This document shows positions 1-7,448 of a stretch of DNA of 64,000 nucleotides, piece after piece (the first letter of the stretch is position 1; each line of letters starts with the position of its first letter). Source of the stretch: Olsenella uli (GTDB lineage Bacteria > Actinomycetota > Coriobacteriia > Coriobacteriales > Atopobiaceae); NCBI RefSeq assembly GCF_901212655.1, contig NZ_CAAKON010000044.1, positions 30,988 through 94,987 of the forward strand. The letters run 5' to 3'. The notes beneath the pieces were generated by a model. It did not search any database. It had not been told where the DNA came from and worked only from the letters and a program-made list of their open reading frames with translations. The translations under genes and the position numbers were made by a program.

Positions 1-82
1 TTGCGGGGCCTGCCGCACGGTTCCCTGTCTTGTGCTGCGGAAGGCCGGGAGCCCCTTGCCTGCTCTCGCATGGTGAGCAGGT

Positions 83-530
83 TTATAAAATCGCAGGTAG
101 AGGCAGCTCTCAATCATTCAGATTATTGGCTCTTATATTGATCTGGCCTCACGGGGAGGAACTTGGCGCTGTTTGCCCTGCCGCAATGTCGCAGCCGCCG
201 TCTTTTGTGGACAAACTTGCCCTCGGCCAGCCCCGACTCCGCAACCGCCTTGATTCGTGGACAGCCTTGTCCTTGGCCAGGTTTGGGGAGCGCGCGTTTT
301 GTAAGGCCAGACCACCCAGCTGAGGGTACGGGCGATTTTGGGCCAAGACGGACCTGTTCTGCGCCGGTCAGCCCCGATATCGCAACCGCCGTCTTTTGTG
401 GACAAACTTGCCCTCGGCCAGCCCCGGCTCCGCAACCGCCGTCTTTTGTGGACAAACTTGCCCTCGGCCAGCCCCGGCATCGCAACCGCCGTGATTCCTG
501 GACGACTTCACCCTCCCGGCCAACCGTGCC
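83..530. repeat. 50-bp tandem repeat block with flanking A/T-rich motif
   Basis: Five copies of a 50-bp unit begin at 190, 240, 381, 431 and 481. Each starts with CGCAACCGCC or a close variant and carries TTTTGTGGACAAACTTGCCC near the middle. The copies at 381 and 431 are nearly identical; 240 and 481 are diverged. A motif TTATAAAA-YCGCWGGTAGA lies at 83-101, ahead of the block, and recurs at 63084-63102. Frames cross the repeats, but their composition is that of repeat translation, so no gene is called. Units abut with no unique spacers, so this is not a CRISPR array. Confidence 0.85.
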
Positions 531-637
531 TCCCAGCCAACCGTGCCTCCCGGTCACCGGGCCTTATGGCCTCATCTGGGCCTGGTCTACAAATCCGCGG
601 TCCACAGCAGGATGACCTCAAACGACTTTACAAACAA

Positions 638-934
638 TCAGAGAAGAAAGATGTCCGAGGCGAGGAGTGCGAGCAAGTTGTAGCCAAGGAGTGCTATGAG
701 GTCGAGCGGCGGCCAGTCCACGACGGCCGTAACCACGCTCGAGAGCAGGACTGCAAGCATCACGAAGACGCATCCCCTGATTCCGGCGCCCATGGTCTGC
801 CACCCTTCTTTGAAGTGCCTCCCCGGAACCCGTCCGATTTGGCGAGTCATTACAATTTGGCGAGTCATTACAAGACCAGCTTCGAGCTCCTTCAGCTTGT
901 CCGCTCGTCGTGATGGCATTCGTCTCGTAACCAC
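638..934 (-). CDS. possible small membrane protein
   Basis: I do not recognise this frame. It gives up to 98 residues. The last 50 are strongly hydrophobic, with two likely membrane segments (around residues 53-68 and 75-97) separated by DWPPLD, unlike the Arg/Pro/Ala-rich chance frames elsewhere in this DNA. An internal ATG at 793 (a 51-residue protein) has an AGAAGGG sequence upstream and may be the real start. The N-terminal part crosses a perfect 18-bp tandem duplication (838-873) that repeats VMTRQI in frame. It may be a small membrane protein, the remnant of a larger gene, or a chance ORF. Confidence 0.3.
   Translation of the reverse strand: MVTRRMPSRRADKLKELEAGLVMTRQIVMTRQIGRVPGRHFKEGWQTMGAGIRGCVFVMLAVLLSSVVTAVVDWPPLDLIALLGYNLLALLASDIFLL
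838..873. repeat. perfect 18-bp tandem duplication
   Basis: The 18-mer TTTGGCGAGTCATTACAA occurs twice head to tail, at 838-855 and 856-873, without a mismatch. The remaining non-coding DNA between 935 and 1246 shows no other feature I can support. Confidence 0.9.
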
Positions 935-1246
935 TTTCGAGGAAGGCCCTATTCAGGCGTCGCGACGAGGCGCTTCGAAGGAGGGCCGACCGCCATTCTT
1001 GCGGGGCGCCCGATGGAGATGGCCCCGCGAGGGGGTTGAGTGTGCGTGGCTGACGCGTCGTTGAGTCGAGGCCGAGCGAGCTCTCCTTCGGCACCTTGTC
1101 GATATGGCGAGATATCCGTGCGGCGCCGTCTGCGGTGACATTTGATCGTCCCAATCTGAAAGGCTCAGTTTGCGGACGAATGTACACACGTATGACGACC
1201 GCGATGTCATCCGACTTATTTGGTTCGCTCCTGACGCTTTCGCCCG

Positions 1247-1268
1247 GCACTTTAGTGTGCTAAAGTGC
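1247..1268. promoter_or_regulatory. perfect palindrome upstream of hisI, possible operator
   Basis: GCACTTTAG-TGTG-CTAAAGTGC is a perfect 9-bp inverted repeat with a 4-bp centre, 60 bp before the hisI start. Its size and symmetry fit the binding site of a dimeric repressor, and the location suits control of the histidine genes. Nothing in the sequence identifies the protein. There is no T-run, so a terminator is less likely. Confidence 0.5.
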
Positions 1269-1327
1269 GCAACATGACCTAGCAAGTCTGTGGTGGCGCG
1301 GCCGAACGCCGCCGACAGGGAGGGACC

Positions 1328-1792
1328 ATGGGAATCGACAGCGAGAAGACATCCGGCATCGACGTTAGGGCGTCTTCCGGCAACCAAGCACCTTCCAACA
1401 GTCGGCCGCCTTCTGGCAACCCGGCGCCTTCCGACAGCCAGGCATCTTCGCACTACGAGAACCTACGGGAGGGCTTTGACCCGTCTGCGCTCAAGTTCGA
1501 TGACAAGGGCCTCATCCCGTGCGTCGTACAGCAGTTCGATACCGGCGAGGTGCTCATGGTTGCCTGGATGAGTGCGGAGTCCGTTCGCCTCACGCTTGAG
1601 ACGGGTACCACGTGGTTCTGGAGCCGTTCGCGTCAGGAGTTGTGGAACAAGGGTGCTACCAGCGGCAACATGCAGCAGCTCAAGGAGCTGTGGGCAGACT
1701 GCGACTCCGACACGCTCCTCGCCAAGGTCGACTCGCCCGGCCCCGCCTGCCATACCGGCTCGCGCAGCTGCTTCTTCAAGCAGATCGGGTAG
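1328..1792 (+). CDS. hisI: phosphoribosyl-AMP cyclohydrolase
   Basis: HisI opens the adenine ring of phosphoribosyl-AMP in the third step of histidine biosynthesis, in the cytoplasm. Residues about 50-154 form the family domain: [14 protein letters not shown] at the front, [12 protein letters not shown] for substrate binding, CDSDTLL, and [10 protein letters not shown] with the zinc-ligand cysteines. The first 45 or so residues are an extra Ser/Pro/Asn-rich tail containing a 12-residue tandem duplication ([12 protein letters not shown] / [12 protein letters not shown]). The ATG has AGGGAGG just upstream, and no later start would keep the domain whole. hisE follows after 413 bp. It is a separate cyclohydrolase, not a HisIE fusion. 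Confidence 0.93.
   Translation: MGIDSEKTSGIDVRASSGNQAPSNSRPPSGNPAPSDSQASSHYENLREGFDPSALKFDDKGLIPCVVQQFDTGEVLMVAWMSAESVRLTLETGTTWFWSRSRQELWNKGATSGNMQQLKELWADCDSDTLLAKVDSPGPACHTGSRSCFFKQIG
1379..1450 (+). repeat. 36-bp in-frame duplication within hisI
   Basis: Two imperfect 36-bp copies (1379-1414 and 1415-1450) encode 12-residue Ser/Pro/Asn-rich units in the non-conserved N-terminal tail of HisI. Confidence 0.75.
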
Positions 1793-1805
1793 GAGCAGGG
1801 TGGCG

Positions 1806-1960
1806 GCTCGCGACAGCGGCGCAAAGGCCGTTCCGCCCGGCTCTATCGGGCGGGGGCCGGCTGCCCAAGGTTGGGTACGAGGGGGCAGCTCGTGACAGCG
1901 GCGCAAAGCCCCGCCCTGTCGGCTCTATCGGGCGCGGGGCGGCCGCTCAAATGCCCAACT
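1806..1960. repeat. 82-bp direct repeats between hisI and hisE
   Basis: GCTCGCGACAGCGGCGCAAAG at 1806-1826 recurs with one change at 1888-1908, and GGCTCTATCGGGCG follows in both copies, giving two imperfect units of period 82. The whole 1793-2205 gap (413 bp) carries no gene I recognise. A G/C-rich stretch at 2090-2160 repeats GAGGTGCCCCGC / GAGGCGCCCCGC. The gap probably contains the promoter of hisE, but I cannot place it. Confidence 0.7.
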
Positions 1961-2205
1961 CGTCTGACCGCATTGAGTACGACGCAGAATATGGCAAGCT
2001 GAGCCTATGGATTTGCGTGCCGCGAGGAATAGGGGTGCGCCGATGATCGTCGCCGAATGGGCGGCAGGCATACGACGCGCGAGAGAGCGGGACTGCTGCG
2101 AGGTGCCCCGCACGAAGGTGGGCCATAGCGGGGCCGCAGCGAGGCGCCCCGCGCAAGAAACAGACAACGTCGGCGCCCGCGCGCCGCAGACCGGAGGGAC
2201 ACATC

Positions 2206-2523
2206 ATGGGAGTTCGTACCGCTAACGTGAAGGACGGCAACATCGGCGAGACGCTGGAGGGCCTGGCCGCCACCATCCACGGCCGCCGCGAGGCGTCGCC
2301 GGAGACGAGCTACACGGCCAAGCTGCTCACCGACGTCGAGGACGAGCTGCTCAAGAAGCTTGCCGAGGAGTCCAGCGAGGTCATCATGGCCTGTAAGGAC
2401 AACGACCACGACCACATTCGCTACGAGTGCGGCGACCTCGTCTATCACCTGCTCGTGACCATGGAGCGCTACGGCATCACCCTCAACGAGCTTGCCGGCG
2501 AGCTCAACGCCCGCATGAAGTAG
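2206..2523 (+). CDS. hisE: phosphoribosyl-ATP pyrophosphatase
   Basis: HisE hydrolyses phosphoribosyl-ATP to phosphoribosyl-AMP and pyrophosphate, the second step of histidine synthesis. Its product is the substrate of the hisI enzyme upstream. The 105 residues match the usual single-domain length. An all-alpha MazG-like core carries the metal-binding signature: KLAEESSEVIMACKD (about residues 51-65) and YECGDLVYHLLV (about 73-84). The ATG has GGAGGG 8 bp upstream. The gene ends 425 bp before the convergent histidinol-phosphatase gene, and a large hairpin lies between them. Confidence 0.95.
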   Translation: MGVRTANVKDGNIGETLEGLAATIHGRREASPETSYTAKLLTDVEDELLKKLAEESSEVIMACKDNDHDHIRYECGDLVYHLLVTMERYGITLNELAGELNARMK

Positions 2524-2604
2524 GCGCGCGGAGGGTCGAGCCCTAGTGCTCGGAAGCCGGGTCCTGACGCCCCGCCGAGGCATGGCGGGGCGTTCGCACG
2601 GTTG

Positions 2605-2693
2605 GGCAAAGCACATCACACCCCACAGTTTGGGAGCCTCGCTATCCCTTAATAGGACGAGGCTCCCACTTTGTGGGGGTGATGTGCTTTGCC
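2605..2693. terminator. large imperfect hairpin, probable bidirectional terminator or MITE-like element
   Basis: The left arm (about 2605-2641) and right arm (about 2657-2693) are inverted copies some 37 nt long with only a few mismatches. They begin GGCAAAGCACATCAC and end GTGATGTGCTTTGCC, with a 15-nt A/T-rich loop. The element sits between the convergent hisE and PHP genes, as expected of a two-way terminator. The arms are longer than a terminator needs, so a small mobile palindromic element is also possible. Confidence 0.7.
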
Positions 2694-2714
2694 CCGCTTT
2701 CTTTCGCGCTGACG

Positions 2715-2885
2715 GCCTGGCTGCCCGTGGGTGTGCGGTCCGCCTGTCGGCTCGGCCGACCGCAGGCGCGCAATTTGGTTGTCAGCCTGGCTGCCCGGGG
2801 GCGTGCGGCCCCTGTCGGCTCGGCTGACCACGGACGCGCAATTTGGTTGCCAGCCTGGCTGACCGGTGGCTGTGCAATCTGGTTG
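2715..2885. repeat. about 70-bp tandem repeat, 2.5 copies
   Basis: Units begin with GCCTGGCTG at 2715, 2785 and 2853 and share GTCGGCTCGGC and GCGCAATTTGGTTG. The third copy is partial. The block lies directly beside the long hairpin in the hisE-PHP gap. No gene is visible in 2524-2948. Confidence 0.75.
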
Positions 2886-2948
2886 ACGGCCACATACCCG
2901 GGGTGTGCGGTCCGCCCGTCTGCCCAGCGCCCTTGCGCGCCCTGCTGC

Positions 2949-3866
2949 CTACTCGAACGGCACGTGCTCCCAGGAGCCGTCGGCGTGGGGCACTTCCATG
3001 CCGCGGTAGCCCGCCGCGGTTGCGTAGCGGTAGGCGTCACGGATGCCCCAGCAGACGTCGCACGCACGGTGCGCGTCGCTGCCAACGGTGATGGGCACCT
3101 CAGCGCGATGGAAGCGGATCAGCAGCTCGGGGGAGGGATAGTAGGCCCCCACGCTCTTTCGGAGCCCTGCCGTGGACACCTCCACGCGCCGGCCCGTGTC
3201 ATGGGCGCACGCGGCCATCTCGTCCCAGAGCGGCGCGAGGTCGATTGTGGGTGCGAAGTCCTCGTTCACGAAGCGCACGGCGAGGTCCGGGTGTGCCATG
3301 GAGCTGAACTCGAGCGGACTCTCGCAGGCGCGACACCAGCTGGCGGCGTAGCGGCGCCAGACCTCGTCGGCCCCAAGCTCCTCCCAGATATGCTTGTCGC
3401 TGCCGTCGTCGATCCAGCCTGCGCTGGAACCGGGAAGCCCGGCCTGCGCCGTGCCCACAGCCTCGGCGGAACCCGCCGCGCCGCCGCACACGTTGCCCGG
3501 GTCTCCCACCCAGTGCACGCTGCCCAGGCGCACCACGGCGCCTGCCGCCCAGCGCGCAACGTTTTCCTCGCAGCCCTCGTACCAGTCGCACTCAAAGCCG
3601 TAGACGAGCTCGAGCGGCGTTGCGGTGGCGGCCGTGAGCTCGTGAGCGAGACGCTCTGCCTCAAGGAACGCTGCGCGATGCTCGGCGAGGCGCGCCTCGG
3701 GCACCTGGCACTCGAGCTTGGGGTCCATGCTCGCCGGCAGCGTGAGGTGATCTGTTGAGACGAGGACGGAGCAGCCCGCCTCGGCGGCGGCGCGGACGTT
3801 CTCCTCGAAGGAGGGCTCGCCATCGGAGAAGTTGGTGTGGGTGTGGCAGTCGACGATGGGGGTCAT
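2949..3866 (-). CDS. PHP-family histidinol-phosphatase
   Basis: This 305-residue protein has the metal-binding motifs of the PHP phosphoesterase family in order: DCHTHTNFSDG (residues 6-16), STDHLTL, GFECDW, GSVHWV, MAHPDL and GSDAHRACDV near the C-terminus. HisK/HisJ enzymes of this family remove phosphate from L-histidinol phosphate, the penultimate step of histidine synthesis. Position beside hisI and hisE supports that role, although PHP phosphatases with other substrates look similar. A Gly/Ala/Ser-rich insertion follows GSVHWV. The ATG is the first codon of the conserved N-terminal strand, and no extension is needed. Confidence 0.8.
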   Translation of the reverse strand: MTPIVDCHTHTNFSDGEPSFEENVRAAAEAGCSVLVSTDHLTLPASMDPKLECQVPEARLAEHRAAFLEAERLAHELTAATATPLELVYGFECDWYEGCEENVARWAAGAVVRLGSVHWVGDPGNVCGGAAGSAEAVGTAQAGLPGSSAGWIDDGSDKHIWEELGADEVWRRYAASWCRACESPLEFSSMAHPDLAVRFVNEDFAPTIDLAPLWDEMAACAHDTGRRVEVSTAGLRKSVGAYYPSPELLIRFHRAEVPITVGSDAHRACDVCWGIRDAYRYATAAGYRGMEVPHADGSWEHVPFE

Positions 3867-3924
3867 GGGAACTCCAAACTGTGGAGGTTTGTGGTGTGAG
3901 TCCGGGCGGCTCCTGTCGTGGTGA

Positions 3925-4330
3925 CCCGGGCACCTTGAGCCTGGATGGCGCCCGTCGCGCCTGGCCCGGGCCCCTTGAGCCCGGACGGCATCTGCCGCAT
4001 CGGCTCAGGCCTTTGGTGGATAGCGGCAATCAAACGCGAACGGCGCGCCATGCGTAAGCCCGGGCGATGGCGCCGTGACGCCCGCCTGCTCCCCGCAAGG
4101 GTACCGTTCGCGGGCGCGCCGTCAACGCACGATGACCGACGCGATACAGTTTGGGAAAATGTTCCAAACGGGCGCGTCTCCGTGGGACCATGGTTTCGGG
4201 AACGGAACTCTTGTCCGGCGGTTTTGCCTCAGTCCCGGTCCAGGCACTTGAGACCTTGCCCCCGGCCCGGCACCTGCGACCTTGGCCCCGGGCAGGCATC
4301 TGCGGCCTCGGCCCTTAGGCCGGGCACCGC
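3925..4330. repeat. G/C-rich short repeats upstream of the rpiR gene
   Basis: CCCGGGCACCTTGAGCCTGG at 3925 recurs with few changes at 3965 (period 40). Related units with GACCTTG and CCCGGGCAGGCATCTGCGG lie at about 4250-4310. This is most of the 516-bp gap between the divergent PHP and rpiR genes. It holds no gene I can support; the operator-like site at 4150 is its one clear signal. Confidence 0.55.
4150..4168. promoter_or_regulatory. candidate RpiR/NanR operator upstream of the regulator gene
   Basis: TTTGGGAA-AAT-GTTCCAAA is an inverted repeat with 8-bp half-sites, 6 of 8 positions paired, and a 3-bp centre. A closely similar 19-bp site stands at 7339-7357 upstream of the importer operon. 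A shared palindrome before a regulator gene and before the genes it probably controls is the usual pattern for autoregulation. The assignment to this regulator is inferred. Confidence 0.55.
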
Positions 4331-4382
4331 AAGCACGCCCGTTGCGCACGCAACTCGTCCCCACCAACAGGCGGGAGCATCC

Positions 4383-5297
4383 ATGGCATCCGGCATCATG
4401 CAGACTATCGAGCGCGAGTACGCGGGCTTCACCCCCTCGTACAAGAAGGTGGCCGACTACTTACGTGCTCATCAGGACGAGGCCCAGTACCTCTCCATCT
4501 CCGAGCTCTCGGACGCGTGCGACGTGGGAAAGGCCACGATCTCGCGCTTCTGCGCCGCCCTGGGCTTCGACGGCTACAGCCGCTTCAAGCTTGCGCTGGC
4601 GCACTCCGTGGCAGACCGGGACGAGGAGATGGTGCTCGAGGTTCCCCAGGCGGCACGCTCCGAGGCGCGCATCCGGGCCTCCCAGGCGAAGGTGTCTGCC
4701 GGCGTGGAGCCCACGACCCTGCTGCCCGCCGCCGAGCGCGCCCGAGACCTGCTGGCCGCCAACGTGGCCGTGATGAGCCAGACCCTGCAGACCATGGACT
4801 TTGCCGCCGTCGAGCGCTCCGCCCAGATGCTCCTGGACGCGAGCTCCGTCTTCTGCCTGGGACACGGCGGATGCCAGCTCATTGCCGCGGACGCCTGGAG
4901 CCACTTCCTCACCATCTCGCCCAAGTTCCACAACGTGGCCGACAGCCACCTGCAGATCATGACGGCGAGCCTTCTGGACGAGACATCCGCCATCCTGTTC
5001 GTCTCGTTCCTCGGAGCCACGCGTGACGCGGCCGACGTGCTGGTTCCGGCGCGCAGGCGCGGGGCGAAGGTGGTGCTCGTGACCCATTACGCCTCCTCGC
5101 CGGCGGCGGAGCTCGCGGACGAGGTCCTCGTGTGCGGAGGACGGGAGACGCCGCTCGAGGGAGGCAGTATCATCGCCAAGACCTCAATGCTCTTTGCCGT
5201 CGACCTGCTGGCGGGGGAGTACTGCCGCCTTGCCGGTGACGCTGCCCTGCGAAACCGCGACGCCAGCGCCGAGGCGCTCGCCGCCCGCCTGCTCTAG
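4383..5297 (+). CDS. RpiR-family transcriptional regulator, probable sialic acid regulator (NanR-like)
   Basis: RpiR regulators combine an N-terminal helix-turn-helix with a C-terminal SIS sugar-phosphate-binding domain. Here the HTH covers about residues 36-60 (SISELSDACDVGKATISRFC), followed by GFDGYSRFKL. The SIS domain runs from about 130 to 275 (FCLGHGGCQLIAADAWSHF, then FVSFLGATRDAADVL and KVVLVTHYASSPAAELAD). The ATG at 4383 begins the usual N-terminus and has a GCGGGAG ahead of it; the longer upstream frame is repeat-derived. Several gut bacteria control nan genes with RpiR proteins that sense ManNAc-6-phosphate. Here the gene stands at the head of a nan locus, and a flavoprotein frame opens 2 bp after its stop. 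Confidence 0.85.
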   Translation: MASGIMQTIEREYAGFTPSYKKVADYLRAHQDEAQYLSISELSDACDVGKATISRFCAALGFDGYSRFKLALAHSVADRDEEMVLEVPQAARSEARIRASQAKVSAGVEPTTLLPAAERARDLLAANVAVMSQTLQTMDFAAVERSAQMLLDASSVFCLGHGGCQLIAADAWSHFLTISPKFHNVADSHLQIMTASLLDETSAILFVSFLGATRDAADVLVPARRRGAKVVLVTHYASSPAAELADEVLVCGGRETPLEGGSIIAKTSMLFAVDLLAGEYCRLAGDAALRNRDASAEALAARLL

Positions 5298-5476
5298 GGT
5301 TGGCGCGTTCCATGGGGTGTGAGGCAGGGCGGCCGGTTCCAGGCCGAACGACGGGTCAGCCGGCATCGGCTCGTGCGGCGGCCGGGCCGGCCTTGGGACG
5401 GGCGGCTGATCGGTCCGCCATGCCGAGTGTGACGAGGCGGTCTGCCTTGGGCTGGGCAAGGGACCGGACGCTCTCC

Positions 5477-7015
5477 GTGCCGAAGTCGGGGGAGTGCGAC
5501 GTGCTCGTGCTCGGCTGTGGCCTCGCGGGCCTTGCAGCCGCGGTTGCCGCCGTGCGGGAGGGCGCGCGCGTGACGCTCGTCTGCGCGGGCCCGCGCTTCT
5601 CGGGCTCGAGCTTCTATCCGGGAACCTGGGGCCTGGGCCTCGTGGGCCCGGACGGCAAGGCCGACGAGGCGGACCTCGAGGCGACCATCGAGCGCGTGGG
5701 CTGTGGGGTGGCCGACCCCGCCCTGGTCCGCACGCTCGTCTCTGGCATCACGCCCGCCGTGGCGCGCCTTCGCGAGATGGGCGTTGCGCTCCGGGAGCCT
5801 GCCCGGGCGTCCCAGCGCGAGTACATTCCCTGCTTCGACCACAAGCACCGCAGCTGGCACGGCGTCGAGGCGCCGAGCGTGCGCGCCTCGTTTGGCCGTG
5901 CGCTCGACGAGCTTGGCGTGCGCGTGCTGCCCGGGGCCTCGGCCGTGAGGATTGCCCGCCAGGACGGCCGCGCCTGCGGAGCCGTCCTGAGCACGGCGGA
6001 TGGCCTCGGGTTCGTGGGCTCGCGCGCCGTGGTGCTCGCGACCGGCGGGTACGGCGCCCTGTTTGGCCGCCATCTCTGTACGCCCGATGTTGCCGGCGTG
6101 GGCCAGGGTCTCGCGCTCGAGGCTGGCTGCGAGCTCGTGAACATGGAGTTCATGCAGATGATGCCGGGCTATGTGTGGCCTCGGCGGGCGCTTGGCACCG
6201 TGTTCAACGAGAAGACCTTCCGCTGGGCGAGTCTCGCGGGTGCGGACGGGACGCCGCTGCTCGGGGGTAATGCGGGCCGTGCGGCCGAGCTGCTCGACAT
6301 GAGGAGCGGCTACGGTCCCTTCACGAGCCGGCTCGCGTCGCGCGAGGTGGACCTGGCCATCGCGGATGCCGGCCCGGATGGTGCGTGGGTCTCCTATGAC
6401 CCGACGCTTGCCGCACGCATGCCGGAGTTCGTGCGCACCTACTTCGACTGGCTTGCGCGCGAGCGGGGCCTCGCCGTGGGCGACCCCGCACGTATCGCGC
6501 TGTTTGCCCATGCGGCAAACGGCGGCGTGCGCATCGCGTCAGACGCGTCCACGGCGCTCGCGGGCCTCTTTGCCGCGGGCGAGGTGGCGGGCGGCATGCA
6601 CGGTGCGGACCGTCTCGGCGGCCTGTCCTCGGCAAACTGCCTCGTGTTCGGGCACATCGCCGGTGTCTCGGCAGCTCATGCGTGCGAGGTGGCACCCCCG
6701 CCGCCCGCGTCTGCGACAGTGGACGCCCTCGCGCCCGTGGCCCCCGGTGCCCCGGGGAGGCTCAAGGGGGCCATGTCCCGCACCGCCATGGTGAGGAGGG
6801 ACGAGGCCGGGCTTGCGGCCGCGCTCGCCGTGGTGGGGGAGCTGGACGAGGGTCTTGTTCCCGACGGACCCTCGGACGAGGCGGCCTGCGGCCACGAGCT
6901 TGCCCGCTCGCTCGGGTTTCGTGCCCAGCTCGCCTGCGCCCGTGCGGTTCTCGAGGCGGCCCGCGCCCGGAGCGAGAGCCTCGGCTCCCACTACCGCGCG
7001 GACGCCGGGGTCTAG
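5477..7015 (+). CDS. FAD-dependent oxidoreductase of the fumarate reductase/L-aspartate oxidase fold, substrate unknown
   Basis: The N-terminal Rossmann motif DVLVLGCGLAGLAAAVAA binds FAD, and the C-terminal AANGGVRI, GLFAAGEVAGG and RLGGLSSANCLVFGH match the second FAD-binding segment of NadB and fumarate reductase flavoproteins. The usual FHPT active-site motif reads FMQMMPGY, so the ordinary succinate or aspartate chemistry is doubtful. A DHKHRSWHG stretch takes the place of the family's His/Arg loop. The start is uncertain. The frame opens at 5300, but the first residues are low-complexity. GTG 5477 gives a normal N-terminus; GTG 5501 has the best ribosome site (GGGGGAG). The gene is almost certainly co-transcribed with rpiR. 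A role in sialic acid use is inferred from position only. Confidence 0.75.
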   Translation: MPKSGECDVLVLGCGLAGLAAAVAAVREGARVTLVCAGPRFSGSSFYPGTWGLGLVGPDGKADEADLEATIERVGCGVADPALVRTLVSGITPAVARLREMGVALREPARASQREYIPCFDHKHRSWHGVEAPSVRASFGRALDELGVRVLPGASAVRIARQDGRACGAVLSTADGLGFVGSRAVVLATGGYGALFGRHLCTPDVAGVGQGLALEAGCELVNMEFMQMMPGYVWPRRALGTVFNEKTFRWASLAGADGTPLLGGNAGRAAELLDMRSGYGPFTSRLASREVDLAIADAGPDGAWVSYDPTLAARMPEFVRTYFDWLARERGLAVGDPARIALFAHAANGGVRIASDASTALAGLFAAGEVAGGMHGADRLGGLSSANCLVFGHIAGVSAAHACEVAPPPPASATVDALAPVAPGAPGRLKGAMSRTAMVRRDEAGLAAALAVVGELDEGLVPDGPSDEAACGHELARSLGFRAQLACARAVLEAARARSESLGSHYRADAGV

Positions 7016-7338
7016 CGCCTCCGCTCCCGCCGGAACGCCTCAGCTGGGCGGCCCACCCCCTCCGCTGACGCAGAGGCGCCGGGAAGCTCTTGTGCCCCAC
7101 GCCTCCGATCCCGTCGAGACGCGTGCGGTTACCTGGGTGCTACAAGTTGGAACGCTACCGGGAATTAGTCCCATGCCATGCCAATGGCCTGCTCCTATTA
7201 CCTCAAAACACAGCTAAGCGGGCCGAGAATTCGGGATAATTTGCCCAGTGGTAGCAAAATAGACGCAGAAGTGACCACTATTTCATAGACATTTCAACTC
7301 GGCGAACAATACCTACCACCCACCGGTTTGAGGACCAG

Positions 7339-7357
7339 ATTGGGAACTTTTCCCAAT
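7339..7357. promoter_or_regulatory. candidate RpiR/NanR operator upstream of the importer operon
   Basis: ATTGGGAA-CTT-TTCCCAAT is a perfect 8-bp inverted repeat with a 3-bp centre, 92 bp before the binding-protein start. It resembles the site at 4150-4168. A TAGGAT that could serve as a -10 box touches its right end (7357-7362), so a bound protein would block transcription. A second inverted pair, AGTGGT and ACCACT, lies near 7231-7266. The rest of the 7016-7448 gap shows no gene. Confidence 0.6.
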
Positions 7358-7448
7358 TAGGATAGAGACGACCGAAGCACGACTGGTCGGGAATGCAGCG
7401 ACCGCCCATACGGGGGACGGATCGCGTCGGCTGATTGGAGTGTTGGCT

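Noticed and set aside
190..530. CRISPR array
   Set aside because: The units abut with no unique spacers, differ in sequence, and no cas gene is present. The 63326-63465 array fails on the same points.
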